From contig NZ_CAUJAN010000002.1 in assembly GCF_963082495.1 (NCBI RefSeq), positions 399,480-463,479 of the forward strand: a stretch of DNA of 64,000 nucleotides. Direction: 5' to 3'. The position numbers and the translations under genes were made by a program. This stretch comes from Methanobrevibacter sp. V74. GTDB lineage: Archaea > Methanobacteriota > Methanobacteria > Methanobacteriales > Methanobacteriaceae. Position 1 is the stretch's first letter. Every line of letters starts with the position of its first letter. Shown here one piece after another: positions 18,034-25,968 of this stretch. The notes beneath the pieces were generated by a model. It saw only the letters and a list, made by a program, of their open reading frames with translations. It was not told the origin of the DNA and made no database searches.

Positions 18034-19590
18034 ATGGCTAATAAGTTGATAAGAGGTAGTTTGATAATTCTCATAGGTAACATAATTTTTCGTTTAGGTG
18101 GTTATGTTTATCGTTTTTTAATGGCTATACTTTTAGGCCCCACTGCCTATGGTATTTTAGGGATTACTCTTCCGTTTCAGGGAATTTTTCAGACTTTATC
18201 AGCTGGTGGGCTTCCTCCTGCAATAGCTAAGTATGTTGCTGAGTATGAAGCTATTAATGAGCATGACATGGCTCGTCACACGATATATACGGCTTTAAAA
18301 ATAATGATATTTTTAGGTCTCTTCTTTGGAATTTTAATGATTTTCGTTGTTTCTCCATGGTTGGCTTATGGGTATCTTGAAAAACCGGCAGCATTAATAC
18401 CTTTACAGATTGTTGGTCTTATTACTCCGTTTAGTGTTATTGTCGGTGCTTTTAGAGGAGCATTTCAGGGCGTTTATAAAATGGAGTATATTGTCTATAC
18501 TCGTGCTGTTGAACAATTGGGGATGATTCTATTTGCTACTGCTTTTGTTTTAATCGGTTTGTCTACTGTTGGGGCTCTATGGGGTACAGTTTTAGGTTAT
18601 TCCTTATCTGTCGTGGTTGCAATTTATATTTTTAAAGTTCATATGCCTAAATATATTCCAAAACTCAGTGAAAACTTTGTTTTTACAAGAAAAGATGAAT
18701 TAACGCTTGTCGGAACTTTAGTTAAATTTTCAATTCCGGTTATTATCACAGCTATTGCAGAAATGCTTATTTATAATATTTGTACTATTGTCATGGGCAG
18801 ATTTTTAACTTTTGAGGATATTGGATTTTTTGCAGCAGCAGATCCTATCGCACGTTTGCCGTTAATTATTTCTATATCTATTGCAACAACAATTTTGCCT
18901 GCTTCTTCGGAAGCTTTTAAACTTAAGGATAATCTAACTTTGCAGAAATATGTTTCTGAAGCTTATAAATATTCATTATTATTTGTTGTTCCTATGTGTG
19001 TAGGCCTTGCATTGTTCGCTTCTCCTACTTTAAGAATTTTATATTTTAAAAATCCGGCTTATGTTGCAGGTGCATCTGCTTTGGCCATTCTTTCCATTGG
19101 AATGACATTTTATTCAATATTTGCTATATCAACTAGTATTATTCAGGGTATTGGCAATCCGAGGATTCCTATGTATATTTTAGTTGGTGGAACTATTGTA
19201 ACTGGAGTTTTAAATTGGATTATGGTTCCTAGTTTAGGTATTGCTGGCGGTGCATTGGCCACCAGTATTGCTTGCTTTTTAATGATGGTTCCATGTATTT
19301 ATTTCGTATTCAAATTAACTAAAACAAAGGCTCCGACAAAATCCATTGTTAAAATATTGATTGCATCATTAATAATGGGTATTTTTGCATTAATTATTCC
19401 TAAAACTACTTTATACTTGTTCCCAAGCATTTTTGCTTGTATTATTCTGTATTTCTTTGCATTAATTTTAGTTAAATTCTTCCAAAAAGAAGATATTGAT
19501 AGTTTAAGGCAATTGTCATCTAAATTAGGTCCGATTGCTAAGATTGTTAATAGATTACTGAACTTAATTGAAAAATTAGAATTTAGATAA
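18034..19590 (+). CDS. Oligosaccharide/lipid-linked precursor flippase (Wzx/SpoVB-like)
   Basis: This 518-residue integral membrane protein has about 12-14 predicted helices and belongs to the MVF/MATE-like polysaccharide-exporter superfamily. The N-terminal FRLGGYVYRFLMAILLGPTAYG and QTLSAGGLPPAIAKYVAEY segments are typical of SpoVB/RfbX-type members. In a pseudomurein organism it could flip undecaprenyl-linked cell-wall or glycoprotein precursors; UppP and Mur-ligase homologues are encoded elsewhere in the window. AGGTTAT precedes ATG 18034. The substrate is not shown by the sequence. Confidence 0.85.
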   Translation: MANKLIRGSLIILIGNIIFRLGGYVYRFLMAILLGPTAYGILGITLPFQGIFQTLSAGGLPPAIAKYVAEYEAINEHDMARHTIYTALKIMIFLGLFFGILMIFVVSPWLAYGYLEKPAALIPLQIVGLITPFSVIVGAFRGAFQGVYKMEYIVYTRAVEQLGMILFATAFVLIGLSTVGALWGTVLGYSLSVVVAIYIFKVHMPKYIPKLSENFVFTRKDELTLVGTLVKFSIPVIITAIAEMLIYNICTIVMGRFLTFEDIGFFAAADPIARLPLIISISIATTILPASSEAFKLKDNLTLQKYVSEAYKYSLLFVVPMCVGLALFASPTLRILYFKNPAYVAGASALAILSIGMTFYSIFAISTSIIQGIGNPRIPMYILVGGTIVTGVLNWIMVPSLGIAGGALATSIACFLMMVPCIYFVFKLTKTKAPTKSIVKILIASLIMGIFALIIPKTTLYLFPSIFACIILYFFALILVKFFQKEDIDSLRQLSSKLGPIAKIVNRLLNLIEKLEFR

Positions 19591-19651
19591 ACGAAAACTT
19601 ATTTAAATGTTATTAATATAAATAATAATATTATATTTCGGGGGATTTATA

Positions 19652-20344
19652 ATGACTGATGTGAGTGCAGGTGTTGAATATAAAATTAATGTCGATGGCA
19701 ATTCTTTTTTATTAGATAATAAAAAATACAATTTACTTGTATCTATATTGGAAACCGGTTCTTTAACTGCATCGGCTAAGAAAATCGATGTTTCTTATAG
19801 GACTGCATTAAATTATATTGATAAAATTGAATCAACACTCGATGTTAAAGTTGTAACTACTACAAAAGGTGGAAAAGGCGGAGGTGGAGGAACCTCATTA
19901 ACTGAAGAGGGTTATTCTATCTTAAAAGAATGTAAAAAGATTAATGCTATTATGGAACTCCATAAAGATGTTAATGAAATTGAAGCTGAAGTTGTCGATA
20001 TTAAGGATGCTAAGGGCATAATGACAATTAAAAATGAAGAATTTCAGATTAATGCTCCATTAAATAGAAATTACGAAATCGGCGACAGGATATTAGCTTT
20101 AATTAGTTATGACAATATTTTTTTAATGTTAGAGCCACAAACTTCCAGTATCCGTAATATTTTAGAAGGTCAGATAATTGAAATGAGACTTGAAAGCGAG
20201 ATTATTCGTGTTAAAGTCAATGTTGGTGGGGTTATATTATGTTGTGATATTACTGTATCAGCCGAAAAAGAATTAAATCTAAACATCGGTAAATCAGTTT
20301 ACCTGGGATTTAAAGCTATGTCTGTTGCAACTTTGAAATTATAA
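19652..20344 (+). CDS. ModE-like molybdate/tungstate-responsive regulator
   Basis: The 230-residue protein has an N-terminal winged helix (about residues 25-90) with the ModE pattern LETGSLTASAKKIDVSYRTA and a Gly-rich wing (TTKGGKGGGGGTSLTEEG). Two MOP/TOBE-type oxyanion-binding units follow (about 108-165 and 168-230). ModE proteins sense molybdate or tungstate and control transport and metallo-enzyme genes, which fits a methanogen using molybdenum or tungsten formylmethanofuran dehydrogenase. GGGGGATTT precedes ATG 19652. A ferredoxin gene starts 21 bp after the stop. Confidence 0.87.
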   Translation: MTDVSAGVEYKINVDGNSFLLDNKKYNLLVSILETGSLTASAKKIDVSYRTALNYIDKIESTLDVKVVTTTKGGKGGGGGTSLTEEGYSILKECKKINAIMELHKDVNEIEAEVVDIKDAKGIMTIKNEEFQINAPLNRNYEIGDRILALISYDNIFLMLEPQTSSIRNILEGQIIEMRLESEIIRVKVNVGGVILCCDITVSAEKELNLNIGKSVYLGFKAMSVATLKL

Positions 20345-20364
20345 CATTTAAGAGGGAGTAGTTA

Positions 20365-20565
20365 ATGTTACAAATTTTAGTTGATGAAGATAAATGTATC
20401 GGTTGTGGAAAATGTGAGGAGATTTGTCCTAAAGGAGCTAAAATTTGGAAAGTGGGGCGAGTTGCACGTATATTGGATTTAAGATATTGTCACGTTTGCA
20501 CACTATGTGCTATGGAATGCCCTACAGACTGTATTAAAATCATACGTCCAGGTGAAGAAGACTAA
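20365..20565 (+). CDS. Two-cluster 4Fe-4S ferredoxin
   Basis: This 66-residue protein carries two CxxCxxCxxxCP motifs, at Cys11-14-17-21 and Cys42-45-48-52. Each should bind a 4Fe-4S cluster, with ligands partly swapped between motifs as in bacterial-type ferredoxins. An extra Cys56 lies in PTDCIKI. The long basic spacer between motifs (KIWKVGRVARILDLR) is typical of small polyferredoxin-like proteins in methanogens. AGAGGGAG precedes ATG 20365. It lies 21 bp after the ModE-like gene and may be co-transcribed. The redox partner is unknown. Confidence 0.9.
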   Translation: MLQILVDEDKCIGCGKCEEICPKGAKIWKVGRVARILDLRYCHVCTLCAMECPTDCIKIIRPGEED

Positions 20566-20604
20566 ATTATTGAAGCTAAAATTAATATTTTAATGGGTTA
20601 GATT

Positions 20605-21183
20605 ATGACTAGAATTGCAAATGTTTCAAGAAAAACATCAGAAACAGATATTCAAATTAAAATGAATCTAGATGGAACTGGAGTTTACAATATTTCAACT
20701 GGTATACACTTTTTCAATCACATGCTAGAATCGTTTTCCAAACATTCAATGATTGATTTGGATGTTAAAGCACTAGGGGATCTTGAAATAGATGATCACC
20801 ACACTATAGAAGATGTTGGAATTTTATTAGGCGAAGCTTTTCTTGAAGCTATTGGTGATAAGAAAGGTATTAAAAGAATGGCTCATGCAATTGTTCCGAT
20901 GGATGAGTCAGTATCGACTGTCGCAATCGATATTAGTGGACGTAGTTATTGCAACATGTTTTTAAACTTTAAAAACGAAAAAATCGGAGACATGACCTCT
21001 GATATTGTAATACATTTTTTCGAATCCTTTGCTTCATCAGCAAAATTAAATATTTATGGTGCCGTCGAAGGGGTTAACGATCATCACAAGGCGGAAGCTG
21101 TTTTTAAAGCATTCGCTAAATCTCTAAAAGAAGCTATTAAAATTGAGCATGATCAAATACCTTCTACAAAAGGCATATTGTGA
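20605..21183 (+). CDS. hisB: Imidazoleglycerol-phosphate dehydratase
   Basis: This 192-residue single-domain enzyme catalyses the sixth step of histidine synthesis, imidazoleglycerol phosphate to imidazoleacetol phosphate. The manganese-binding repeats are visible: [25 protein letters not shown] and [14 protein letters not shown]. It lacks the fused phosphatase of E. coli HisB, as usual in archaea. GGGTTAG precedes ATG 20605. The other his genes in the window, hisI and hisS, lie 18 kb away, so the pathway is scattered. Confidence 0.96.
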   Translation: MTRIANVSRKTSETDIQIKMNLDGTGVYNISTGIHFFNHMLESFSKHSMIDLDVKALGDLEIDDHHTIEDVGILLGEAFLEAIGDKKGIKRMAHAIVPMDESVSTVAIDISGRSYCNMFLNFKNEKIGDMTSDIVIHFFESFASSAKLNIYGAVEGVNDHHKAEAVFKAFAKSLKEAIKIEHDQIPSTKGIL

Positions 21184-21189
21184 TTAATG

Positions 21190-21212
21190 GATAGTGGGTT
21201 TGCTATCTTTTT
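21190..21212 (+). terminator. hisB terminator
   Basis: GATAG at 21190-21194 pairs with CTATC at 21203-21207, followed by five T residues. Confidence 0.55.
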
Positions 21213-21242
21213 AACTTATTTTATAAAATTAGACACTTTAAA

Positions 21243-21280
21243 CTAAAAAAATAAAATGAAAGTAGCAAAGTTTGCTACTT
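21243..21280 (-). terminator. mtd terminator
   Basis: A strong inverted repeat at 21260-21280 (AAGTAGCAAA and TTTGCTACTT) spans the mtd stop. On the minus strand it is followed by a T-rich stretch, which is the A run at 21244-21252 on the plus strand. Confidence 0.65.
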
Positions 21281-22106
21281 ATTCTGGTTTTGAAATTAAA
21301 TTTGTTTTACAACCAGGATTTCCTTCTTTCATATGTGGGGTTCTTAAAACAGTATCATTTGCTTTTTCGATATCTCTTGCTTCTTGTGCTAAGTTAGCAG
21401 CACATGCAGCGATTTCATGAGCAGCAGCCACTAATGGAATGAAGTTTTCGAAACCTTTGGTCATGAAACAACCTTTCATGTCTAAGTTTGCAACAGATCC
21501 AGCCATTTCATATGCAGCAATAGCCTTAGCTTTTGCATATGGGTTTTCAAATCCGCCAGCTTCTGCAGCCTTTTCAGCAGTAACAATAAGTTTTGGCAAT
21601 TCGATTTCTCCAGATTCTGCTTGTTCGATTACAGTATCAATGGTTTGTTGTACTAATCTTAAAGCACCGGTTTCTGCGAGAACTTTTAAAATGTCAGCAT
21701 TGAAAATAGCCATTTCGGTTGGGTCTAGCCATTCTCTTTTAGCACCAATCATTGGGTCAGACATTACAATGATGTAACCTAAACCTTGTTCGTCCATTTC
21801 ATCTTTTTTACCTTTACCTGGTGCATCACCAACGATAATTGCTGGAATATCTTTTGCAGATAAGAGCTCTCTTGCTTTAGCTGGTCCAGGTGCTCCTGGG
21901 TTAGGGCTTATGAAAATTGCGAAATCTGGTTTGAAATCGTCTATTTTAGGCACGACGTCTTCTACTTGTTCAGGATTCATTTTCGCACCAGATCCAAATG
22001 TTCTTACATCGATATTTGGTCTGTCTGCTCTTTCGTCTAACAATAGGTCAATTACTGGGGATGTACCAATATTCCCACTTTTAATAATAGCAATTTTTAC
22101 TACCAT
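21279..22106 (-). CDS. mtd: F420-dependent methylenetetrahydromethanopterin dehydrogenase
   Basis: This 275-residue enzyme of the CO2-reducing methanogenesis pathway reduces methenyl-H4MPT to methylene-H4MPT with coenzyme F420H2 in the cytoplasm. The N terminus VVKIAIIKSGNIGTSPVIDLLLDERADR and the FISPNPGAPGP and VGDAPGKGKKDEMDEQG segments are characteristic, and the length is that of the family. AAGGAGATTAAT precedes the ATG, and a TTTAAATAC TATA-like box lies about 45-50 bases upstream. Codon use looks optimised (many GCA, GAA and CCA codons), as expected for a very abundant enzyme. It is transcribed alone, with its own terminator. Confidence 0.97.
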   Translation of the reverse strand: MVVKIAIIKSGNIGTSPVIDLLLDERADRPNIDVRTFGSGAKMNPEQVEDVVPKIDDFKPDFAIFISPNPGAPGPAKARELLSAKDIPAIIVGDAPGKGKKDEMDEQGLGYIIVMSDPMIGAKREWLDPTEMAIFNADILKVLAETGALRLVQQTIDTVIEQAESGEIELPKLIVTAEKAAEAGGFENPYAKAKAIAAYEMAGSVANLDMKGCFMTKGFENFIPLVAAAHEIAACAANLAQEARDIEKANDTVLRTPHMKEGNPGCKTNLISKPE

Positions 22107-22148
22107 AATATTAATCTCCTTATTTGATAATTAAAATTTTAATCTAGA

Positions 22149-22158
22149 ATGTATTTAA
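22149..22158 (-). promoter_or_regulatory. TATA box of mtd
   Basis: On the minus strand TTTAAATAC lies about 45-50 bases before the mtd ATG, which gives a leader of roughly 20-25 nt with a GGAGAT ribosome site. The rest of 22160-22337 is AT-rich and holds a perfect palindrome ATCATT-ATA-AATGAT at about 22266-22280 of unknown meaning. Confidence 0.4.
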
Positions 22159-22337
22159 ATTTTATTATTTGTTTTTTAACTGCTTATTTTGTTATATTTT
22201 TATTAAACAATCAGTTATTATTAAAACAAATTTATTTAACTTAAATAACCTTATTCTTCATGTTAAATCATTATAAATGATATGGAAGGTAAAAAATGCT
22301 CTAAAAGTGAAAATATCATTTAAAAATAGAAATCAAG

Positions 22338-22409
22338 TGGTTCCGACGAGACTCGAACTCGTGATCCCCTCCTTGTAAGGGAGGTATCATACCACTAGAC
22401 CACGGAACC
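22338..22409 (-). tRNA. tRNA-Val (anticodon UAC)
   Basis: Read on the minus strand the 72 bases fold as a full cloverleaf. The acceptor GGTTCCG pairs with CGGAACC. The anticodon stem CCTCC/GGAGG holds the loop CTTACAA with anticodon TAC, and the T arm ACGAG-TTCGAGT-CTCGT is intact. The discriminator is A, CCA is not encoded, and there is no intron. A TATA box lies about 25 bases upstream. Confidence 0.95.
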
Positions 22410-22433
22410 AACAAGCAATGTTATGAATTTACT

Positions 22434-22444
22434 AATATATATAC
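22434..22444 (-). promoter_or_regulatory. TATA box of the tRNA-Val gene
   Basis: On the minus strand GTATATATATT is centred about 30 bases upstream of the tRNA 5' end, the normal archaeal spacing to the start site. Confidence 0.55.
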
Positions 22445-22517
22445 TTTTCTATTTTTCAAATTGCCTCTAAGAAAATTTTATTACTTACTAAAAATAAATA
22501 AATAAACTGGTGATAAA

Positions 22518-23441
22518 ATGGCATGGGATGACAAGCAAACAAAAGTATGGTTTGATGGTGAATTAGTTGACTGGAAGGATGCAAATATTTCAGTACTTTC
22601 ACATGTAGTTCATTATGGAACTAGCGTTTTTGAAGGAATTCGTGCATATAAAAATGACAATGGAGTAGCAGTTTTCCGTTTAGAGGAACATGTTCAACGT
22701 CTATTCGACTCAGCAAAAGTATATAAGATGGATATTCCATTCACACAAGATGAAATCGCAGAAGCAATCTTAGAAACTGTCCGTGTAAATGACCTCGATG
22801 GATGTTACATACGTCCAATTGTATTTAGGGGTTATGGAGAACTTGGTGTAAACCCATTAGGATGTCCGGTAAATGTTGCAATAGCTGCATGGGAATGGGG
22901 ATCATACCTTGGAGAAGAAGGTATGGCTAATGGTGTAGATATTGGTGTGTCCTCTTGGAGAAAACCGGCTCCGGATACTTTCCCAACACTTGCAAAATGT
23001 GGAGCTAATTACATGAACTCCCAACTTGCAAAATTGGAAGCTATAGATAATGGATTTGATGAAGCAATCATGCTTGACTATCAGGGACATGTTTCAGAAG
23101 GTAGTGGGGAAAACATATTTTTAGTTGAAGGGGAAAGATTATACACTCCGTCCATGTCATCATCTAACCTTAAAGGAATCACAAGGGATTCAATCATGAC
23201 TATTGCAGCTGATTTAGGTTATGAAGTTGTTGAAGAAACAATTTCCAGGGAAAGATTATACTTTGCAGATGAAGTATTCTTCACAGGGACTGCAGCTGAA
23301 ATCACTCCTATTCGTTCAATCGACCGCAGGACTATTGGATTTGGTAAGAGAGGTCCGATTTCTGAAAAATTACAAACTGCTTTCTTTGATTTAGTTGAAG
23401 GCAAGTCTGAAGATAAATATGGTTGGTTATCATATATCTAA
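22518..23441 (+). CDS. ilvE: Branched-chain amino acid aminotransferase
   Basis: This 307-residue class IV PLP-dependent transaminase makes valine, leucine and isoleucine from their 2-oxo acids. The N-terminal [35 protein letters not shown] is diagnostic. The PLP lysine is in [12 protein letters not shown], followed by [29 protein letters not shown] precedes ATG 22518. The gene ends 12 bp before uppP, so the two may share a transcript although their functions differ. Confidence 0.95.
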   Translation: MAWDDKQTKVWFDGELVDWKDANISVLSHVVHYGTSVFEGIRAYKNDNGVAVFRLEEHVQRLFDSAKVYKMDIPFTQDEIAEAILETVRVNDLDGCYIRPIVFRGYGELGVNPLGCPVNVAIAAWEWGSYLGEEGMANGVDIGVSSWRKPAPDTFPTLAKCGANYMNSQLAKLEAIDNGFDEAIMLDYQGHVSEGSGENIFLVEGERLYTPSMSSSNLKGITRDSIMTIAADLGYEVVEETISRERLYFADEVFFTGTAAEITPIRSIDRRTIGFGKRGPISEKLQTAFFDLVEGKSEDKYGWLSYI

Positions 23442-23453
23442 GTGGTGTAAATT

Positions 23454-24287
23454 ATGGATATAATTCAAGGAATAATAATCGGTATTGTTCAGGGATTAAC
23501 TGAATTTTTACCAGTTAGTAGTTCGGCACACTTGGTATTTGCTCAAAAGTTATTGGGTGTTGAAAGCTCTCTTGCTTTTGATATTTTTCTTCATTTGGGA
23601 ACTTTAATTGCAGTATTATGGTTCTTTAGAGGGGATATTTATAAAATGCTTAAATCTTGGTGGTTAAGTATTGGAGATATCCTTCAAGGAAGATTCAAGC
23701 AGGGTTTTATGGAGGATCCTTATAAAAGACTTGCATGGTATGTAATTCTTGCAACAATTCCTGTAGGTGTTGTAGGGGTGTTATTTGAAAATTCTGTCGA
23801 TGCATTATTTGCAGGTGCATTGTATGTTCCGGCATTCTTTTTATTTGTAACTGGTACTATATTATTCTTGTCTCAAAGAATGACTAGTGGCAATGTTAAT
23901 TATGATACAATTACAAAAAAAGAAGCATTATTCATGGGATTAGGTCAAGCATGTGCAATATTGCCCGGTCTTTCACGTTCAGGAACAACCATAGCTGCAG
24001 GTTTAACAATAGATCTTGATAAAGAATTTGCAGCAAAATTCAGTTTTATATTATCAATACCGGCTATTTTAGGTGCTTTTCTGTTACAGGCTAAGGATAT
24101 TGGTTCTACAATGGATGCAAACTTCTTACCTGTATTTTTAGGTTTTATTGCATCAATTATCGCAGGATATCTCGCAATTAAATGGATGCTTGATTTAATA
24201 CAAAATAGGAGTCTGGATATTTTTGCTTATTATTGCTGGTTGATGGGTTTAATAGTATTTATGGGTTCAATTGCCCATATTTTTTAA
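23454..24287 (+). CDS. uppP: Undecaprenyl-diphosphate phosphatase (BacA/UppP)
   Basis: This 277-residue polytopic membrane enzyme removes a phosphate from polyprenyl diphosphate to regenerate the lipid carrier for cell-wall and glycan precursors. Both signature motifs are present: QGLTEFLPVSSSAHL at residues 13-27 (Glu17, Ser22-Ser24, His26) and PGLSRSGTT near 171-179. About seven or eight membrane helices are predicted. In this organism the carrier serves pseudomurein and glycoprotein synthesis. GTGG lies just before ATG 23454. Confidence 0.95.
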   Translation: MDIIQGIIIGIVQGLTEFLPVSSSAHLVFAQKLLGVESSLAFDIFLHLGTLIAVLWFFRGDIYKMLKSWWLSIGDILQGRFKQGFMEDPYKRLAWYVILATIPVGVVGVLFENSVDALFAGALYVPAFFLFVTGTILFLSQRMTSGNVNYDTITKKEALFMGLGQACAILPGLSRSGTTIAAGLTIDLDKEFAAKFSFILSIPAILGAFLLQAKDIGSTMDANFLPVFLGFIASIIAGYLAIKWMLDLIQNRSLDIFAYYCWLMGLIVFMGSIAHIF

Positions 24288-24300
24288 AATTAAAAAATTA

Positions 24301-24322
24301 TAGAGATTTGAATTAATCTCTA
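24301..24322. terminator. Bidirectional hairpin between uppP and cobT
   Basis: TAGAGATT and AATCTCTA form a perfect 8-bp stem with a 6-base loop between the convergent genes. It overlaps the cobT stop codon and has T-rich sequence on the plus-strand side. Confidence 0.5.
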
Positions 24323-25393
24323 TTTACATACTTTTTCTATTTTTTTTCTTAATCTTTCAACTGAATTTCCTAACACTAATGCTGCAAACATTGCCCCCCC
24401 TGCTCCGGCACCTTCTTTAACAAATCCGGTTAAATAATTTTTCAATCCCTCGTGCTGTGATTCTTCAAATCTCGGGTCAACTACATTTACAGTAATATTG
24501 TCATCAATTTGCTTTAATATGCCGAATAAATCTGCAGTTTCATCATTTGCAACAAACACCGTAGTTACTAGGTTGATTCTTGAAAAGTCAAAAGTAGGTT
24601 GGATGGATTTTATAATAGCACAAACGGCAGCCATTTGCGTTCCTCCTGCTAATATGATTGGAACATCAGAACCTAAAACTAATCCTGCAATAGCTGGAAG
24701 TGTCGGGTCACCTACAGCACCAATAGCTTGCATCGCATCTGCTTCACCGGGGGTTATTCCGGCATTTTTCAATCCTTCATCAACAGTTTCTGATTTTAAA
24801 TCATGGGGGTTGTATGGCATACTGCCGCTTACTTTTTCATTAGCTTCATAACCTAAGGCTTTTAGGACTCCTAATGCGGTTGTTGTTCCGGCAGGAATAC
24901 TTTCGCCGATGATTAACATTTCATGTCTCTGGGATAATTCCCCACCTAAATCCTTACCATTTTCAAAAATTTCTAGGGGATTTAAAATACCTTTTCCAGT
25001 TCTAATGTCTCTTCCGTATTCTTTTCCAAAACTTACATATTCAACATCTGGTTTGATTTTGGATCCTGCATCAATAATAACAAATGGGATATTTGCAAGT
25101 TGAAGTGCTGCTTTTGTAAGTCTTGCAGGGGTTGGTGCAGATGCTCCGTCAACAACGGTTTCAGCAGCAGTTTCTGTACATCTTACTTCACCTAATACCA
25201 TAAATTCAACATCAGCCGCCGGTGTATATTCAGTTAATTCCGCACTAGCTCCAGCTCCAGAAATTCCTTCAATTTTAGAGGTTTCTGTTGTCCCTATGTT
25301 GAGTAAAAATACGGTATCCTCTTCTACTTCTTGTAATTTTTCGATCAATTCAGTTGAACCATATGTGGTTATTCCATCAATCATTGTTTTCAC
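24320..25393 (-). CDS. cobT: Nicotinate-nucleotide-dependent phosphoribosyltransferase, archaeal CobT type
   Basis: The 357-residue protein activates the lower-ligand base for cobamide nucleotide-loop assembly. Family features include GTTETSKIEGISGAGA near residues 34-49, AIGAVGDPTLPAIAGLVLGS and LAGGTQMAAVCAII in the C-terminal half, and a Gly/Ala-rich GAGAGGAMFAALVLGN end. The sequence follows the archaeal/cyanobacterial CobT branch rather than the enteric one. Its start overlaps the upstream hypothetical gene by 17 bp, so the two are translated from one transcript. CbiE at 56 kb is another cobamide gene in this window. The base substrate (for example 5-hydroxybenzimidazole in methanogens) is not visible from sequence. 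Confidence 0.92.
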   Translation of the reverse strand: MKTMIDGITTYGSTELIEKLQEVEEDTVFLLNIGTTETSKIEGISGAGASAELTEYTPAADVEFMVLGEVRCTETAAETVVDGASAPTPARLTKAALQLANIPFVIIDAGSKIKPDVEYVSFGKEYGRDIRTGKGILNPLEIFENGKDLGGELSQRHEMLIIGESIPAGTTTALGVLKALGYEANEKVSGSMPYNPHDLKSETVDEGLKNAGITPGEADAMQAIGAVGDPTLPAIAGLVLGSDVPIILAGGTQMAAVCAIIKSIQPTFDFSRINLVTTVFVANDETADLFGILKQIDDNITVNVVDPRFEESQHEGLKNYLTGFVKEGAGAGGAMFAALVLGNSVERLRKKIEKVCK

Positions 25394-25880
25394 CTTGTTT
25401 TTTCAACAAATCAATAATTATCTTATTTTGATTAATAATTTTTTTGTTTTGGAGCATGATTTTCTTTAACATCTCTTCTTGTGATAATTCATCATCAGTT
25501 TTAAATGTTTGCCCATCTCTTGCTCTTGGAGGGATTTTTATTTTATCTTTTGGAGGAAACGAACTACTTGGGGATTGTTTTAAAGGTATTGATCCTCTTG
25601 AAGCACTATCTTCTTTTGATACATAATCCACATATCTGTGAGTTACTTTATTCTTCCCTCTCTCCTCTAAAAGTTCCATCAATCTTTCATCAACTTTATC
25701 AATGCCAATCAACTCTTCCTGTTCTATTTCGTGTATTAACCTTTTTTGAATATTGTATGCATTGTAAATAGGTATTCCTCTTGTTGCACATTCGTTTTTA
25801 AACATGTCATTTATGTTAATATCACCAGTCAATTGTTTGACTCTTTTCTGTTCTAATGTATTAGCACTATAAAATCCCAT
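25377..25880 (-). CDS. Hypothetical protein upstream of cobT
   Basis: I do not recognise this 167-residue soluble protein. Residues 1-85 are mixed helix (QLTGDININDMF, RLIHEIEQEELIGIDKVDERLMELLEERG). About 90-125 is a Ser/Pro/Lys-rich, probably disordered stretch with PPKDKIKIPPRARDG. The last 35 residues form an amphipathic helix (EEMLKKIMLQNKKIINQNKIIIDLLKK) likely to make a coiled coil. No ribosome site precedes ATG 25880, and a TATA-like ATATAAAAATA lies about 40 bases upstream. It overlaps cobT by 17 bp and is divergent from kae1-bud32. A link to cobamide synthesis is only suggested by the overlap. Confidence 0.65.
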   Translation of the reverse strand: MGFYSANTLEQKRVKQLTGDININDMFKNECATRGIPIYNAYNIQKRLIHEIEQEELIGIDKVDERLMELLEERGKNKVTHRYVDYVSKEDSASRGSIPLKQSPSSSFPPKDKIKIPPRARDGQTFKTDDELSQEEMLKKIMLQNKKIINQNKIIIDLLKKQGENND

Positions 25881-25968
25881 ATTTTAACTTTTGTATTTTG
25901 AATTTAAAAAATATTTTTATATTTTGGAATTATAATAATTAATTAATTAAATTTTTTAGTTGATTGTT

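Noticed and set aside
22282-22323. 13-codon frame starting ATGGAAGGT before the tRNA gene
   Set aside because: It is too short, has no ribosome site and gives no evidence of coding; the nearby palindrome may be chance in AT-rich DNA.
25444-25771. Two plus-strand frames opposite the gene upstream of cobT
   Set aside because: Both are shadows. The minus-strand frame has better codon use and overlaps cobT as a coupled gene.
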